Both the position numbers and the translations under genes were made by a program. Shown here piece after piece: positions 18,467-24,544 of a stretch of DNA of 24,544 nucleotides. Every line of letters starts with the position of its first letter. Within the stretch, counting starts at the first letter, position 1. The notes beneath the pieces were generated by a model, which ran no database searches, was not told the DNA's origin, and saw only the letters and a program-made list of their open reading frames with translations. The DNA is from an uncultured Bacteroidales bacterium (lineage in GTDB: Bacteria > Bacteroidota > Bacteroidia > Bacteroidales > Bacteroidaceae): assembly GCA_937901185.1 (NCBI GenBank), contig CALCHR010000220.1, positions 1-24,544 on the forward strand. The letters run 5' to 3'.

Positions 18467-20380
18467 TTATTGATTATTAGCTTCTGCTACATATTCTTTG
18501 AAATAATTTAATACTTCTTTTTTTGTTAATTTAATAGGTCCATTTGGATCTGTAACCTTCTCAAGCCATGCTTTATAATTATAATTGGTATTGTTTAAGA
18601 GAGAAGCGTTAGTGTCTGTCGCATATTTTCCCATACAGCTAGCATAGGCTCCTGCCAGAGGATACCTAGGAAATTCATTAGCAAAATTTTTAATAAATTC
18701 CAGTGTAGCTTTTTTGCTGGTTTTTGCTGCCTTTTTAAACAAAGTTTTTATAGGTTCTCGATTAATATTATTAACTTCCCCACGACTTAACTTAGATAAA
18801 TCAGGGACTGAATAATTAAAGCGTTGTTTGCAGATATCTGTAAAACATTTCCAGTTAACTTCTTCGGGGTCCAATTTAGTTGTATTAAGCCTAGTTGCAT
18901 TAGTATTTATAGCAAACCAGGTAGTATAAGCTTCACACAAAGGCTTGTTTGGGTATTGTTGAGCTAACTGCTGAATGAACTCTATAACTGCCGTGCTGTC
19001 CGCAGTCTTTTTATCAAAGGTACTTTTAGCATCAAGAAAGGGCCGGCCTGTTTGATATATCTTTCTTACATCTTTTGCAGTGAGACCAAACTCTAAAATC
19101 GCACCTAAAAATGCACGATAATTATACTCATGTCTTTGATGTACATCTAGTACACTTGCTGCTGAGGTATTTATGGCTATTGCGTTATTATACGCATTAC
19201 AGTAGTCTTGATTTGCTTTATATCTAGTTAGTTCATTTTTAATAAAATCAATGACAGCATCGCGTGAACTAGTGATTTTATGAAAGTACTCCATAATAGA
19301 GGGTTTTTTACGAGTGTTTTTAGTTTTTTTACTTAAGTCAATATCAGGGATATTAGACTCTTCTTTTGATTGATATACGTAAATTGTTAGGTCCTGTTCT
19401 TTTACTAACTTACGTAAGTATAAAACGTCCGGTGCAGTATTTTCTGTATTATCAAAATTATTTTCTTTATAGTTAGAAGGCAGTACTAGACCGACGATGC
19501 AATCACTTATATCTAGATATTGTTGATTATCATCTAGCCACACTCTAAACTCACCTTCGTTAAGATTAGTGTGCTCTTTTATGTAATCAAAAAGCCCTGG
19601 GACCTCTTTATATAAGTCAGTAAAGTACGGTGATAAAAACTGTGTTCGGCAAAATCCACGTAGGATAAAACCTTCTACAACTTTTGAATCTATTGGACGT
19701 CGTTTTATTAAATGTTTTTCAACTTCTTCTATATCTTCTGTGTAGGATATTAAGGTTTCAGGATCAGCTTCACGGCGTTTTTCGATAAAGTTATCAAAGA
19801 AATTTTTTATTTTATCATAAAAGTCTGTTTTTTCAACTTCTACACCTTGGTACTGTTTAAGAGCCTGTCGTGTTTTTTCATTTAGATTTATTGAAAAACT
19901 ACCGAAAGAAGTAATAAGTAATTCAGTTTCATCTTGTAGTTTTACTGCTCCATATACATGCATAGTACTACCTGGATATTCAAAGTCGGTGCTGATATTA
20001 GCACCCTGTATTTGCTGCACTAGTCGCTCAAGTTTTTCTTGATTAACAGCAATACCGTATTTCCATTTTTTAGGAGCTCGATAAGCATGACTAAACAACT
20101 GACGAGAGAATGACACGAAAGGTCTCTTTTTATGGTATTTTTCACCTCGAGGCGTTTGAGTATCGGTTTCTTTCTGTAATGAAGCTTTAATACGCCCTCT
20201 TGCTATAATAGCGGCCAAGGTAGGAATATCCTCCACGAAATAACGTAATACACCTTCTATAGTAGTAGCTTCTTCACCATAAACTATTTCAGCCCCGGGC
20301 ATATCAAATTTTTCTTCTAGGTCATTATTAATATCTGAAAGTTCTTCATATATACGTAAAAACTCTTCGTTTAAAAACAT
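18467..20380 (-). CDS. Large tagged protein with C-terminal triplication, 637 aa
   Basis: Starts with the tag MFLNEEFLRIYEELSDINN. Residues ~40-175 hold a domain with EGVLRYF, ARGRIKAS, RPFVSFSRQLF and WKYGIAVNQEKL. The FVSFSR strand after an Arg-containing helix is reminiscent of ADP-ribosyltransferase folds, but no catalytic Glu motif is certain. Residues ~370-635 are three divergent repeats of about 85-90 aa, each opening with (A/T)VIxFI or ATLEFI, a hydrophobic AY segment and an NTNA/NTSA turn. It is a monocistronic unit with a class III promoter and strong terminator. A packaged or injected effector is plausible by analogy with tagged head proteins of T4, but this is inference. Confidence 0.8.
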   Translation of the reverse strand: MFLNEEFLRIYEELSDINNDLEEKFDMPGAEIVYGEEATTIEGVLRYFVEDIPTLAAIIARGRIKASLQKETDTQTPRGEKYHKKRPFVSFSRQLFSHAYRAPKKWKYGIAVNQEKLERLVQQIQGANISTDFEYPGSTMHVYGAVKLQDETELLITSFGSFSINLNEKTRQALKQYQGVEVEKTDFYDKIKNFFDNFIEKRREADPETLISYTEDIEEVEKHLIKRRPIDSKVVEGFILRGFCRTQFLSPYFTDLYKEVPGLFDYIKEHTNLNEGEFRVWLDDNQQYLDISDCIVGLVLPSNYKENNFDNTENTAPDVLYLRKLVKEQDLTIYVYQSKEESNIPDIDLSKKTKNTRKKPSIMEYFHKITSSRDAVIDFIKNELTRYKANQDYCNAYNNAIAINTSAASVLDVHQRHEYNYRAFLGAILEFGLTAKDVRKIYQTGRPFLDAKSTFDKKTADSTAVIEFIQQLAQQYPNKPLCEAYTTWFAINTNATRLNTTKLDPEEVNWKCFTDICKQRFNYSVPDLSKLSRGEVNNINREPIKTLFKKAAKTSKKATLEFIKNFANEFPRYPLAGAYASCMGKYATDTNASLLNNTNYNYKAWLEKVTDPNGPIKLTKKEVLNYFKEYVAEANNQ

Positions 20381-20410
20381 TAAAGATTAAATTCCTTTCT
20401 GTAATATTTT

Positions 20411-20430
20411 CTTACGTATAATTTAGCAAA
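20411..20430 (-). promoter_or_regulatory. Class III promoter-like element
   Basis: Minus strand TTTGCTAAATTATACGTAAG. It lies between a terminator and the start of the 637-aa tagged gene (30 nt upstream). It shares 16 contiguous bases with the element at 23641 and continues into TACGTAAG as the class I start regions do. Confidence 0.75.
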
Positions 20431-20441
20431 TAGCACTTTTA

Positions 20442-20486
20442 TAATAAAAAAGAACGATACCTCTAAAGTACCGTTCTTTTTTATTA
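20442..20486 (-). terminator. Intrinsic terminator of the small-gene operon
   Basis: 19-bp arms 20442-20460 and 20468-20486 (AAAAAAGAACG...CGTTCTTTTTT) with one mismatch and a 7-nt loop; the minus-strand 3' side ends in TTTTTTATTA. The upstream arm overlaps the stop codon at 20484. Confidence 0.92.
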
Positions 20487-20693
20487 TTTATCTTCTTGTT
20501 GTTCAAGGTTAGACGCGAATAAAGTAAGCTCTCTATAATCTGTCTTATCTACTGTATTAGCGGACCCACAGTTATCACATGCTTCTGTTGTTAGATATCC
20601 TGACTGAATGTACTCACACTCGCTACATAGATAAACAGGGATTAACGTAAAACAGTCTGTTGGATGTACAATAATCCATTTACCTTTTTTCAT
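20484..20693 (-). CDS. Small zinc-ribbon protein, 69 aa
   Basis: Two Cys pairs, CSEC (about 23-26) and CDNCG (about 39-42), with aromatic residues between, form a minimal zinc ribbon after a WIIVHPTDCFTLIPVYL strand. The last 20 residues are acidic. Such mini-ribbons abound in phage genomes without known function. It is the last gene before a strong terminator and begins 3 nt after the stop of 20697-20975. Confidence 0.75.
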   Translation of the reverse strand: MKKGKWIIVHPTDCFTLIPVYLCSECEYIQSGYLTTEACDNCGSANTVDKTDYRELTLFASNLEQQEDK

Positions 20694-20696
20694 TTA

Positions 20697-20975
20697 TTAT
20701 TCCTCCACTTTAGCTGCACAAATAAAATAATCTGCCGGCAAACTATACTTATTATTTTTAGAAAGATACTCACCGAAATCTTTTAAGATGTCCCAAGTAT
20801 TTCTATAATAGCCATACTCAGTTTTTATTTTTATTCCTAGGCTTTCTAGGTAGTCCTCAGCAGTAGCTACCATAAGTTGTTCTTCTCTTTCTTGTTCCGG
20901 AGTTTTACTATACTCGAGTTTAGTAAGATCGATTTTATAATTTCTTTCTGTATATGTATTACTTGAGATGCACAT
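20697..20975 (-). CDS. Unknown protein, 92 aa
   Basis: Acidic to neutral, with an N-terminal strand-like part (RNYKIDLTKLEYSKTPEQER), a helix (EEQLMVATAEDYLESLGIKI) and aromatic stretches (YGYYRNTWDILKDFGEYL). GAGGT lies 6 nt before the ATG. It abuts the gene upstream (1 nt between) and the zinc ribbon downstream. No family recognised. Confidence 0.72.
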   Translation of the reverse strand: MCISSNTYTERNYKIDLTKLEYSKTPEQEREEQLMVATAEDYLESLGIKIKTEYGYYRNTWDILKDFGEYLSKNNKYSLPADYFICAAKVEE

Positions 20976-20976
20976 A

Positions 20977-21399
20977 TTAATACCTCATAGGATTTTTCAT
21001 TAATGCCCCGCAGAAAGGACAATACAATCCGGCATCGTGTCTATATACTCCTCTACTACATTTAGAGCAGTGAGGGAGTTCTCTATTTCCTATGCCGTCG
21101 TCGAAATCGTCTACGATCATTCTCCACTCTGCAAAGTCTTGCTCACGATGGATTTTATAGTCCCCTAAAGTTTTTACAGGGTGTACCGAATAAGCCAAAC
21201 CGCCTCCGACACCTTTTATTTCTCTTGAAAGTATTAAGCAGAGCTCATTAGTTTCTGTATTAATAGCAAGGAAGTCATCCACGTAAAAATCTTCTCTAAG
21301 CTGCCTAACATGTCGGAATTCGCCGACATATTCTCCTAGACCTTCGTTGCCTTTTGTTTTATCATCATAAATCATTGAGTAAAGTTTTACTGTTTCCAT
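20977..21399 (-). CDS. Protein with C-terminal zinc ribbon, 140 aa
   Basis: The first ~95 residues form an apparent alpha/beta domain (KLYSMIYDDKTKGNEGLGEY; YVDDFLAINTETNELCLIL). The C-terminus has CSKC (about 111-114) and CPFCGA (about 127-131), a rubredoxin-like zinc ribbon with GLYCPFCGALM, as often appended to phage proteins. GGGAG lies 6 nt before the ATG. It is part of the run of genes from 21776 to 20484. Function unknown. Confidence 0.75.
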   Translation of the reverse strand: METVKLYSMIYDDKTKGNEGLGEYVGEFRHVRQLREDFYVDDFLAINTETNELCLILSREIKGVGGGLAYSVHPVKTLGDYKIHREQDFAEWRMIVDDFDDGIGNRELPHCSKCSRGVYRHDAGLYCPFCGALMKNPMRY

Positions 21400-21413
21400 T
21401 ATTAACTCCCGCC

Positions 21414-21776
21414 TTAATTAGGCCAGTCTTCGAAATAATATATTCCATCTTTACTATAACTGTGATTATAAGCTTTCATAAACTCTTCATATTCAGTTAT
21501 GGACATATTTTCTTTGTCTATAGTTGCTTCATATCTATATCTTCCAGTAGGCACCGAAAAGAAAGCTGAAGTAATTATACACCAAACTACACAAAGTGCA
21601 AGAGAAAATGCTGCAGCATGGCCTAAATATCTAATAATCCTGTCAGGATCTTTTATAATTGTCATATAAATGTAAGTTGATGCAACTATTGCAATACAAA
21701 TGCCTGCACCCAATGCAGCCAGCCAAGTAGGAACTGCTGTAATAGCTTCTTGAGAAATAATATTTACATGTTCCAT
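21414..21776 (-). CDS. Small membrane protein, two transmembrane helices, 120 aa
   Basis: Two hydrophobic helices, about residues 18-41 (WLAALGAGICIAIVASTYIY) and 51-74 (HAAAFSLALCVVWCIITSAF), separated by a short basic loop (IKDPDRIIRYL), followed by a ~45-residue polar C-terminal domain starting TGRYRYEATIDKENMSITEY. The pattern, two helices then a small RYEATID domain, is common in Firmicutes phages and prophages; the role is unknown, and holin-like activity cannot be excluded although the polar tail is long for a holin. AAGGAG precedes the ATG by 8 nt. Confidence 0.8.
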   Translation of the reverse strand: MEHVNIISQEAITAVPTWLAALGAGICIAIVASTYIYMTIIKDPDRIIRYLGHAAAFSLALCVVWCIITSAFFSVPTGRYRYEATIDKENMSITEYEEFMKAYNHSYSKDGIYYFEDWPN

Positions 21777-21793
21777 TTTAATATCTCCTTATT

Positions 21794-22087
21794 TTATTTC
21801 TTGCAAAAACCGCTGAAAATATCCCCAAATATATTTTCTAGAGGATTATCTGATTTCTTCTTGAACTCATACTTAGGACAGAATTCAATAATACTTCCTC
21901 TAGGAATTTCTTGTTCTGCCTCGCAGTCAAAATACCAATTTTTATCTTTATCACACTTTGTTCGTTTATGTGCACAAGTATAACAACTTCTTCTATCATA
22001 GTTTTCTGAGCAATTAGGCTCATGCTCTCTTATTTCTTCTTCTGTGCCCATTTTAGAGCAATAATCACATTTAAATACTGGCTTCAT
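21794..22087 (-). CDS. Cysteine-rich protein, 97 aa
   Basis: I chose MKPVFKCDYC at 22087, with GGAGG 9 nt upstream; the longer frame overlaps the whole upstream gene in a non-coding frame. CDYC (7-10), HEPNC (about 25), CYTCAHKRTKC (about 33-43) then two more Cys suggest one or two zinc sites. The CYTCAHK part followed by a D/N-rich WYFDCEA and PRGSIIEFCPKYEF resembles small C-rich proteins of Firmicutes phages. It overlaps the preceding gene by 17 nt. Confidence 0.72.
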   Translation of the reverse strand: MKPVFKCDYCSKMGTEEEIREHEPNCSENYDRRSCYTCAHKRTKCDKDKNWYFDCEAEQEIPRGSIIEFCPKYEFKKKSDNPLENIFGDIFSGFCKK

Positions 22088-22469
22088 TAGTAAATTCCTC
22101 CAAAGCTTTATTTGCGTCCTCTTTTGTGAAGAATATGAATTTGCCGAAGTCTTCGAATTTGCCACAGATGTTTTTGAAATAAGGCTCGTCGTCAAATCCT
22201 TCATGGCATATAAACAGATAATTTCCCGCAGTACGAATATCAATGGAACCGACATATCCTCGATGTATTGCTGTAGTGTTTGTCTCTGTATTGAGAGATA
22301 TTGCATATACTATATCTCCCACCTTACAAGGCGGCACTATAACGCCGTTTGCGAGAAGGTGGTCGGCAACATTCTGTGCGGTTTGATATGTTTTCCCTTG
22401 CGCTCTGCTCCCCGATGGGAATTTAAGCACGGGAGTATTCAGTATTAACTTTATCAGCCTATCTCTCAT
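22071..22469 (-). CDS. Prophage-type unknown protein, 132 aa
   Basis: Contains VADHLLANGVIVPPCKVGDI followed by a beta-strand VYAISL and a C-terminal FFTKEDANKALEEF. The ANGVIVPPCKVGD segment is typical of unnamed proteins in Clostridia phages and mobile elements. The function is unknown. The ATG overlaps the stop of the gene upstream as ATGA. Its base composition looks clearly more GC-rich than the AT-rich genes around it, which together with 22466-22768 suggests a recent gain from another element. Confidence 0.75.
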   Translation of the reverse strand: MRDRLIKLILNTPVLKFPSGSRAQGKTYQTAQNVADHLLANGVIVPPCKVGDIVYAISLNTETNTTAIHRGYVGSIDIRTAGNYLFICHEGFDDEPYFKNICGKFEDFGKFIFFTKEDANKALEEFTNEASI

Positions 22470-22768
22470 TTCTGCCTCTCCGTGTATTTCTTTTTGAGTT
22501 CGGCAAATGCCTCGCCAAGATCACCCTCATAATAAGCATATGGTTCAATTGTTCCTACGGGCAGACATGCAGAATGATAATTGTCAAGCAGTCTTTCAAT
22601 TTCCTTAAAAATCTTCTCAATCTCAGCTCTTGGTACTACATCGGCAGCGGGTAGTTTCTCAATATCATCAACAAAAACCACCACATTACCACTTCCCTTC
22701 CCGCAGCCGTTTGGGAGTGTATGAGTCTTTTCATCAGTTAATAACAAAGTCGTATCAATATATGGCAT
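22466..22768 (-). CDS. Prophage-type unknown protein, 100 aa
   Basis: Contains DIEKLPAADVVPRAEIEKIF, a segment I know from many small proteins of Clostridia prophages, in a helical C-terminal half (EIERLLDNYHSA ... GEAFAELKKKY). The N-terminal ~35 residues include GCGKGSGNVVVF, which is glycine-rich but too short to be a nucleotide-binding loop with a full fold. AAAGGCGG lies 8 nt before the ATG and a class II-like promoter 36 nt upstream. It opens the transcript that runs to 20484. Confidence 0.75.
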   Translation of the reverse strand: MPYIDTTLLLTDEKTHTLPNGCGKGSGNVVVFVDDIEKLPAADVVPRAEIEKIFKEIERLLDNYHSACLPVGTIEPYAYYEGDLGEAFAELKKKYTERQK

Positions 22769-22803
22769 ATCACATACCGCCTTTCGTATATTTCTTTTTA
22801 TTA

Positions 22804-22822
22804 CTTATTTTATAATACAGTA
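22804..22822 (-). promoter_or_regulatory. Class II promoter-like element
   Basis: Minus strand CTGTATTATAAAATAAGTAA, similar to the 2355 and 9535 elements (TGTATTATATAATA). It faces the six-gene run 22768-20484. Confidence 0.5.
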
Positions 22823-22847
22823 TTGCCTACAACAAAATTAATAAAAA

Positions 22848-22888
22848 ATAAAAAAGAAGGATGTTAACTTTTCATTAACATCCTTCTT
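22848..22888 (-). terminator. Intrinsic terminator of the 240-aa tagged gene
   Basis: Perfect 14-bp arms 22855-22868 and 22875-22888 (AAGAAGGATGTTAA and complement) with a 6-nt loop, followed on the minus strand by TTTTTATTTTTTATT. It begins 7 nt after the stop. Confidence 0.93.
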
Positions 22889-22894
22889 CATAAG

Positions 22895-23617
22895 TTATTT
22901 AAATAATTCGTCCCAGCAGTTTTCACAGTAAGCATTACCGTCTTCAGGACCCAATACTATTAAATCTTGCGGGACAAAAGCTCCACAGCTAAAGCACTCC
23001 CAACCTCTATCTTCTAGAGAGTCTAGGTCTAGGCCAGGGATATTTACTTCATAAATATATTTAATATCGTATAAACTAACTTGCCCGTCTTTTTGGTCAA
23101 ATACTTCACATTCATTATTAGGATAAACAGCTAGCGCAAATTTACTATCTCTGCCTCTGGGATCATACATTCCCTTAGTAATAAAGAAATAAAAGTCAGC
23201 CCCTTTATTTTTATAATCTCTCCAGTACTTATCTCCCCACTTGTTAATTCCAGTAATACACCAGTGAGTATCTCTTCCGTAAGCTTGAGCAGCTTCATAA
23301 GTTGTTATGTGATAAACTCTCCAATGCTTTGTTTCACAGACTAGTTTAGCTCCCTGTCCAGCAGTTTCTTTTTTCGCTTGAGCTGTTGTTTTAGTATCTT
23401 CTAGACTATTAACTGTCTGCTCAAGCTCTACCGGTGATTTATTTTTTATCCAATAATATAGGTCATTTTCCGGTGTTTTTAATCTATTTTTAATCTTTAA
23501 AAATCTATCTGCTAATTCCTCTCCTGCGAAGTCAATTAGTCGCTGTGTATCAGCTTTTGACTCGTTTAGCTCAGAAAGTTCTTCGTATATATTCAAAAAT
23601 TCTTTATTTAAAAACAT
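22895..23617 (-). CDS. Tagged phage protein with WCITG domain and zinc finger, 240 aa
   Basis: I chose MFLNKEFLNIYEEL at 23617, with GAGGAG 9 nt upstream; the longer frame would pass through the promoter. The N-terminal tag (NKEFLNIYEELSELNES) matches that of the 637-aa protein. Residues ~75-195 hold a domain with WRVYHITTYEAAQAYG, THWCITGINKWGDKYW, ADFYFFI and KFALAVYP, a pattern I recognise from other phage tagged proteins but cannot name. The C-terminus is a C-x2-C...C-x2-C zinc finger (WECFSCGAF, YCENCWDELF), similar to those in the 667-aa protein. Monocistronic with class III promoter and strong terminator. Confidence 0.82.
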   Translation of the reverse strand: MFLNKEFLNIYEELSELNESKADTQRLIDFAGEELADRFLKIKNRLKTPENDLYYWIKNKSPVELEQTVNSLEDTKTTAQAKKETAGQGAKLVCETKHWRVYHITTYEAAQAYGRDTHWCITGINKWGDKYWRDYKNKGADFYFFITKGMYDPRGRDSKFALAVYPNNECEVFDQKDGQVSLYDIKYIYEVNIPGLDLDSLEDRGWECFSCGAFVPQDLIVLGPEDGNAYCENCWDELFK

Positions 23618-23640
23618 TATAAAAAGCTCCTCGATAAATA

Positions 23641-23660
23641 CTTTTGTATAATTTAGCAAA
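23641..23660 (-). promoter_or_regulatory. Class III promoter-like element
   Basis: Minus strand TTTGCTAAATTATACAAAAG, 16 contiguous bases shared with 20411-20430. Upstream is the T-tract of a terminator, so no -35 can be formed by conserved sequence. It lies 24 nt before the 240-aa tagged gene. Confidence 0.75.
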
Positions 23661-23662
23661 GA

Positions 23663-23697
23663 AAAAAGATCAATACTAACTTGCATTGATCTTTTTA
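23663..23697 (-). terminator. Intrinsic terminator abutting a promoter
   Basis: Perfect 12-bp stem on the minus strand (AAAAAGATCAAT / ATTGATCTTTTT), 10-nt loop, ending in TTTTTT that runs directly into the class III element at 23641-23660. It terminates the transcript containing 23716-23919. Confidence 0.9.
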
Positions 23698-23715
23698 AGG
23701 TGTGAAGATTCCCAC

Positions 23716-23919
23716 TTAAGAGTCCTCATATCTTCTTAGCCACTGTACAGCTTCTTGATAAGTATTAAATCTCCATACTACGGTACCCGCATAATCTTCT
23801 TCAGAGTAAGCATAATAAAACTCAAGCCAGACCCACTCTTTCTCAACCAGCACAGGAAAGAGCGCAAATCTTCTTTTAATTTTATCAAAAACAGTTTTAG
23901 GTTTTTGTTCCCATCTCAT
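23716..23919 (-). CDS. Unknown small protein, 67 aa
   Basis: Basic N-terminus (MRWEQKPKTVFDKIKRRF), then an aromatic, probably beta-rich core (WVWLEFYYAYSEEDY, GTVVWRFNTYQEAVQWL). AAGGAAG lies about 7 nt before the ATG. It ends the operon of small genes at the right edge, 17 nt after 23937-24119. No family recognised. Confidence 0.72.
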   Translation of the reverse strand: MRWEQKPKTVFDKIKRRFALFPVLVEKEWVWLEFYYAYSEEDYAGTVVWRFNTYQEAVQWLRRYEDS

Positions 23920-23936
23920 ATAAACTCTTCCTTAAA

Positions 23937-24119
23937 TTAAATAAATTTCAGTTTATTAAAACTAGTTTTTCCGTCGCCTACCTTCATTCTTGTAGACTTC
24001 AGGCCAAACCAGCTTTTATACCAAGGCAAGTTGGTAATGACTAATATCATACCGTCAGGTACGATATAATTTTTCTCTTTACAACTTTTATATGTAGCTC
24101 TAGCAAATTGGACTCTCAT
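23937..24119 (-). CDS. Mtd-N/tail-fibre-like mini-protein, 60 aa
   Basis: The end KVGDGKTSFNKLKF matches the KIGDGxTxWNDLPY signature of the N-terminal repeat of phage tail-fibre and tropism-determinant proteins, and the middle PDGMILVITN and start MRVQFARATYKS correspond to the usual preceding strand and opening arginine-containing helix. Normally this domain is the start of a long fibre; here it stands alone, and the stop is followed by another gene. It may be a stand-alone adaptor or a remnant. Only a weak ribosome-binding site is seen, with the ATG 2 nt after the previous stop. Confidence 0.6.
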   Translation of the reverse strand: MRVQFARATYKSCKEKNYIVPDGMILVITNLPWYKSWFGLKSTRMKVGDGKTSFNKLKFI

Positions 24120-24121
24120 AG

Positions 24122-24337
24122 TTAGCCACTAAACCCTTCAATATAAGGTTTTACCTCCATGTCAGCAATATAATAAAACACATCAGACTTTAACAGATTT
24201 TTAGAAACTAGAAAATCATATCTGGCCTGGGACATTACTTCAAGCTTATCTACAGATTTTTTAAGATTATTTATTTTATTTATTTCTTCTTTAATCTTAA
24301 GAAGCTTTTCTATTTCTTGATCTATATCTTTTATCAT
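24122..24337 (-). CDS. Coiled-coil protein, 71 aa
   Basis: The first ~40 residues form a clear heptad helix (DQEIEKLLKIKEEINKINNL, KKSVDKLEVM), followed by a short mixed region. It overlaps the preceding gene's stop as ATGA, with GGAGAG upstream inside that gene. A small oligomerising protein in a run next to a fibre-like mini-protein could be structural. No family recognised. Confidence 0.72.
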   Translation of the reverse strand: MIKDIDQEIEKLLKIKEEINKINNLKKSVDKLEVMSQARYDFLVSKNLLKSDVFYYIADMEVKPYIEGFSG

Positions 24338-24522
24338 CTCTTAGTGCTCTCCACTTCAAGTAATTTCTTAAGAGCTATATCAGAAACATATCTATCAAAA
24401 TAAATATGAGCAGGCTTTCCGCTCAGGACTTTAATCCAGCCCTTCTGAAGAAGGAACTCATCAGGAGCGTTGATACCATTTTCAACTAAAATACTCTTAG
24501 TATACTCAACTTTATAATTCAT
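24334..24522 (-). CDS. Unknown protein, 62 aa
   Basis: Reading frame from ATG at 24522 (MNYKVEYTKSIL); a GTG at 24528 is also possible, and no good ribosome-binding site is visible before either, so translation may be coupled to a gene lying beyond the window. The protein reads as one helix, a loop with PDEFLLQKGWIKV and a second helix. It overlaps the next gene by 4 nt. No family recognised. Confidence 0.65.
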   Translation of the reverse strand: MNYKVEYTKSILVENGINAPDEFLLQKGWIKVLSGKPAHIYFDRYVSDIALKKLLEVESTKR

Positions 24523-24544
24523 AGTCACGAGCTCATTGGCGAGC

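Overview
The window looks like part of a large double-stranded DNA phage genome whose host is probably an anaerobic, Firmicutes-like gut or rumen bacterium. The reasons are: every credible gene is on the minus strand; genes are short, tightly packed and often overlap as ATGA; Shine-Dalgarno sites are strong (AGGAGG/GGAGGA); there is an oxygen-sensitive class III ribonucleotide reductase operon; and small zinc-finger-like, coiled-coil and unrecognised proteins dominate. No integrase, tRNA, rRNA, CRISPR array or insertion sequence was seen. Family calls were made by eye, without database searches.

Reading in the direction of transcription (right to left). 24544-15600: AT-rich module of small hypothetical genes plus four genes whose proteins carry a related short tag (EEFLRIYEELSD, NKEFLNIYEELSEL, FEEFKAYENLWE, DDFKLYENLWD) at one extreme terminus. 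They look like virion or packaged proteins. 15600-14850: a gene-free region of about 750 bp, with a GC-rich, hairpin-dense part (about 15290-15560) and an almost pure A/T part (about 14925-15290). It is a candidate large structured RNA and/or replication origin. 14848-10166: a zinc-ribbon protein, an SNF2-type helicase with a TTG start, an unknown gene overlapping it, and a 667-aa multi-zinc-finger, membrane-segment protein. 10070-8843: a coiled-coil protein and two small unknowns. 8694-5826: thioredoxin/glutaredoxin-like protein, NrdD, NrdG and a ferredoxin:thioredoxin-reductase-like protein, bounded by a promoter and a terminator, so apparently a self-contained anaerobic dNTP-synthesis operon. 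5648-1: early-looking small genes (one with a YodL domain), a sigma-70-like protein (2408-3271), a winged-helix replication-like protein, a Lar-like zinc protein and small unknowns.

The non-coding DNA contains three distinct, repeated promoter-like motifs. Class I is a classical -35/extended -10 promoter (TTTACA, 17 bp, TGNTATAAT) in front of early-looking genes. Class II is an AT-rich element around ATCGTATAATATAAG in front of the RNR operon and other small-gene units, often with a hairpin at the predicted mRNA start. Class III is TTTGCTAAATTATAC with no evident -35, in front of the large virion-like genes. Together with the phage-encoded sigma-like protein this suggests a three-tier transcription programme, which is the most interesting hypothesis from this window. 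Well-formed intrinsic terminators separate many of the units.
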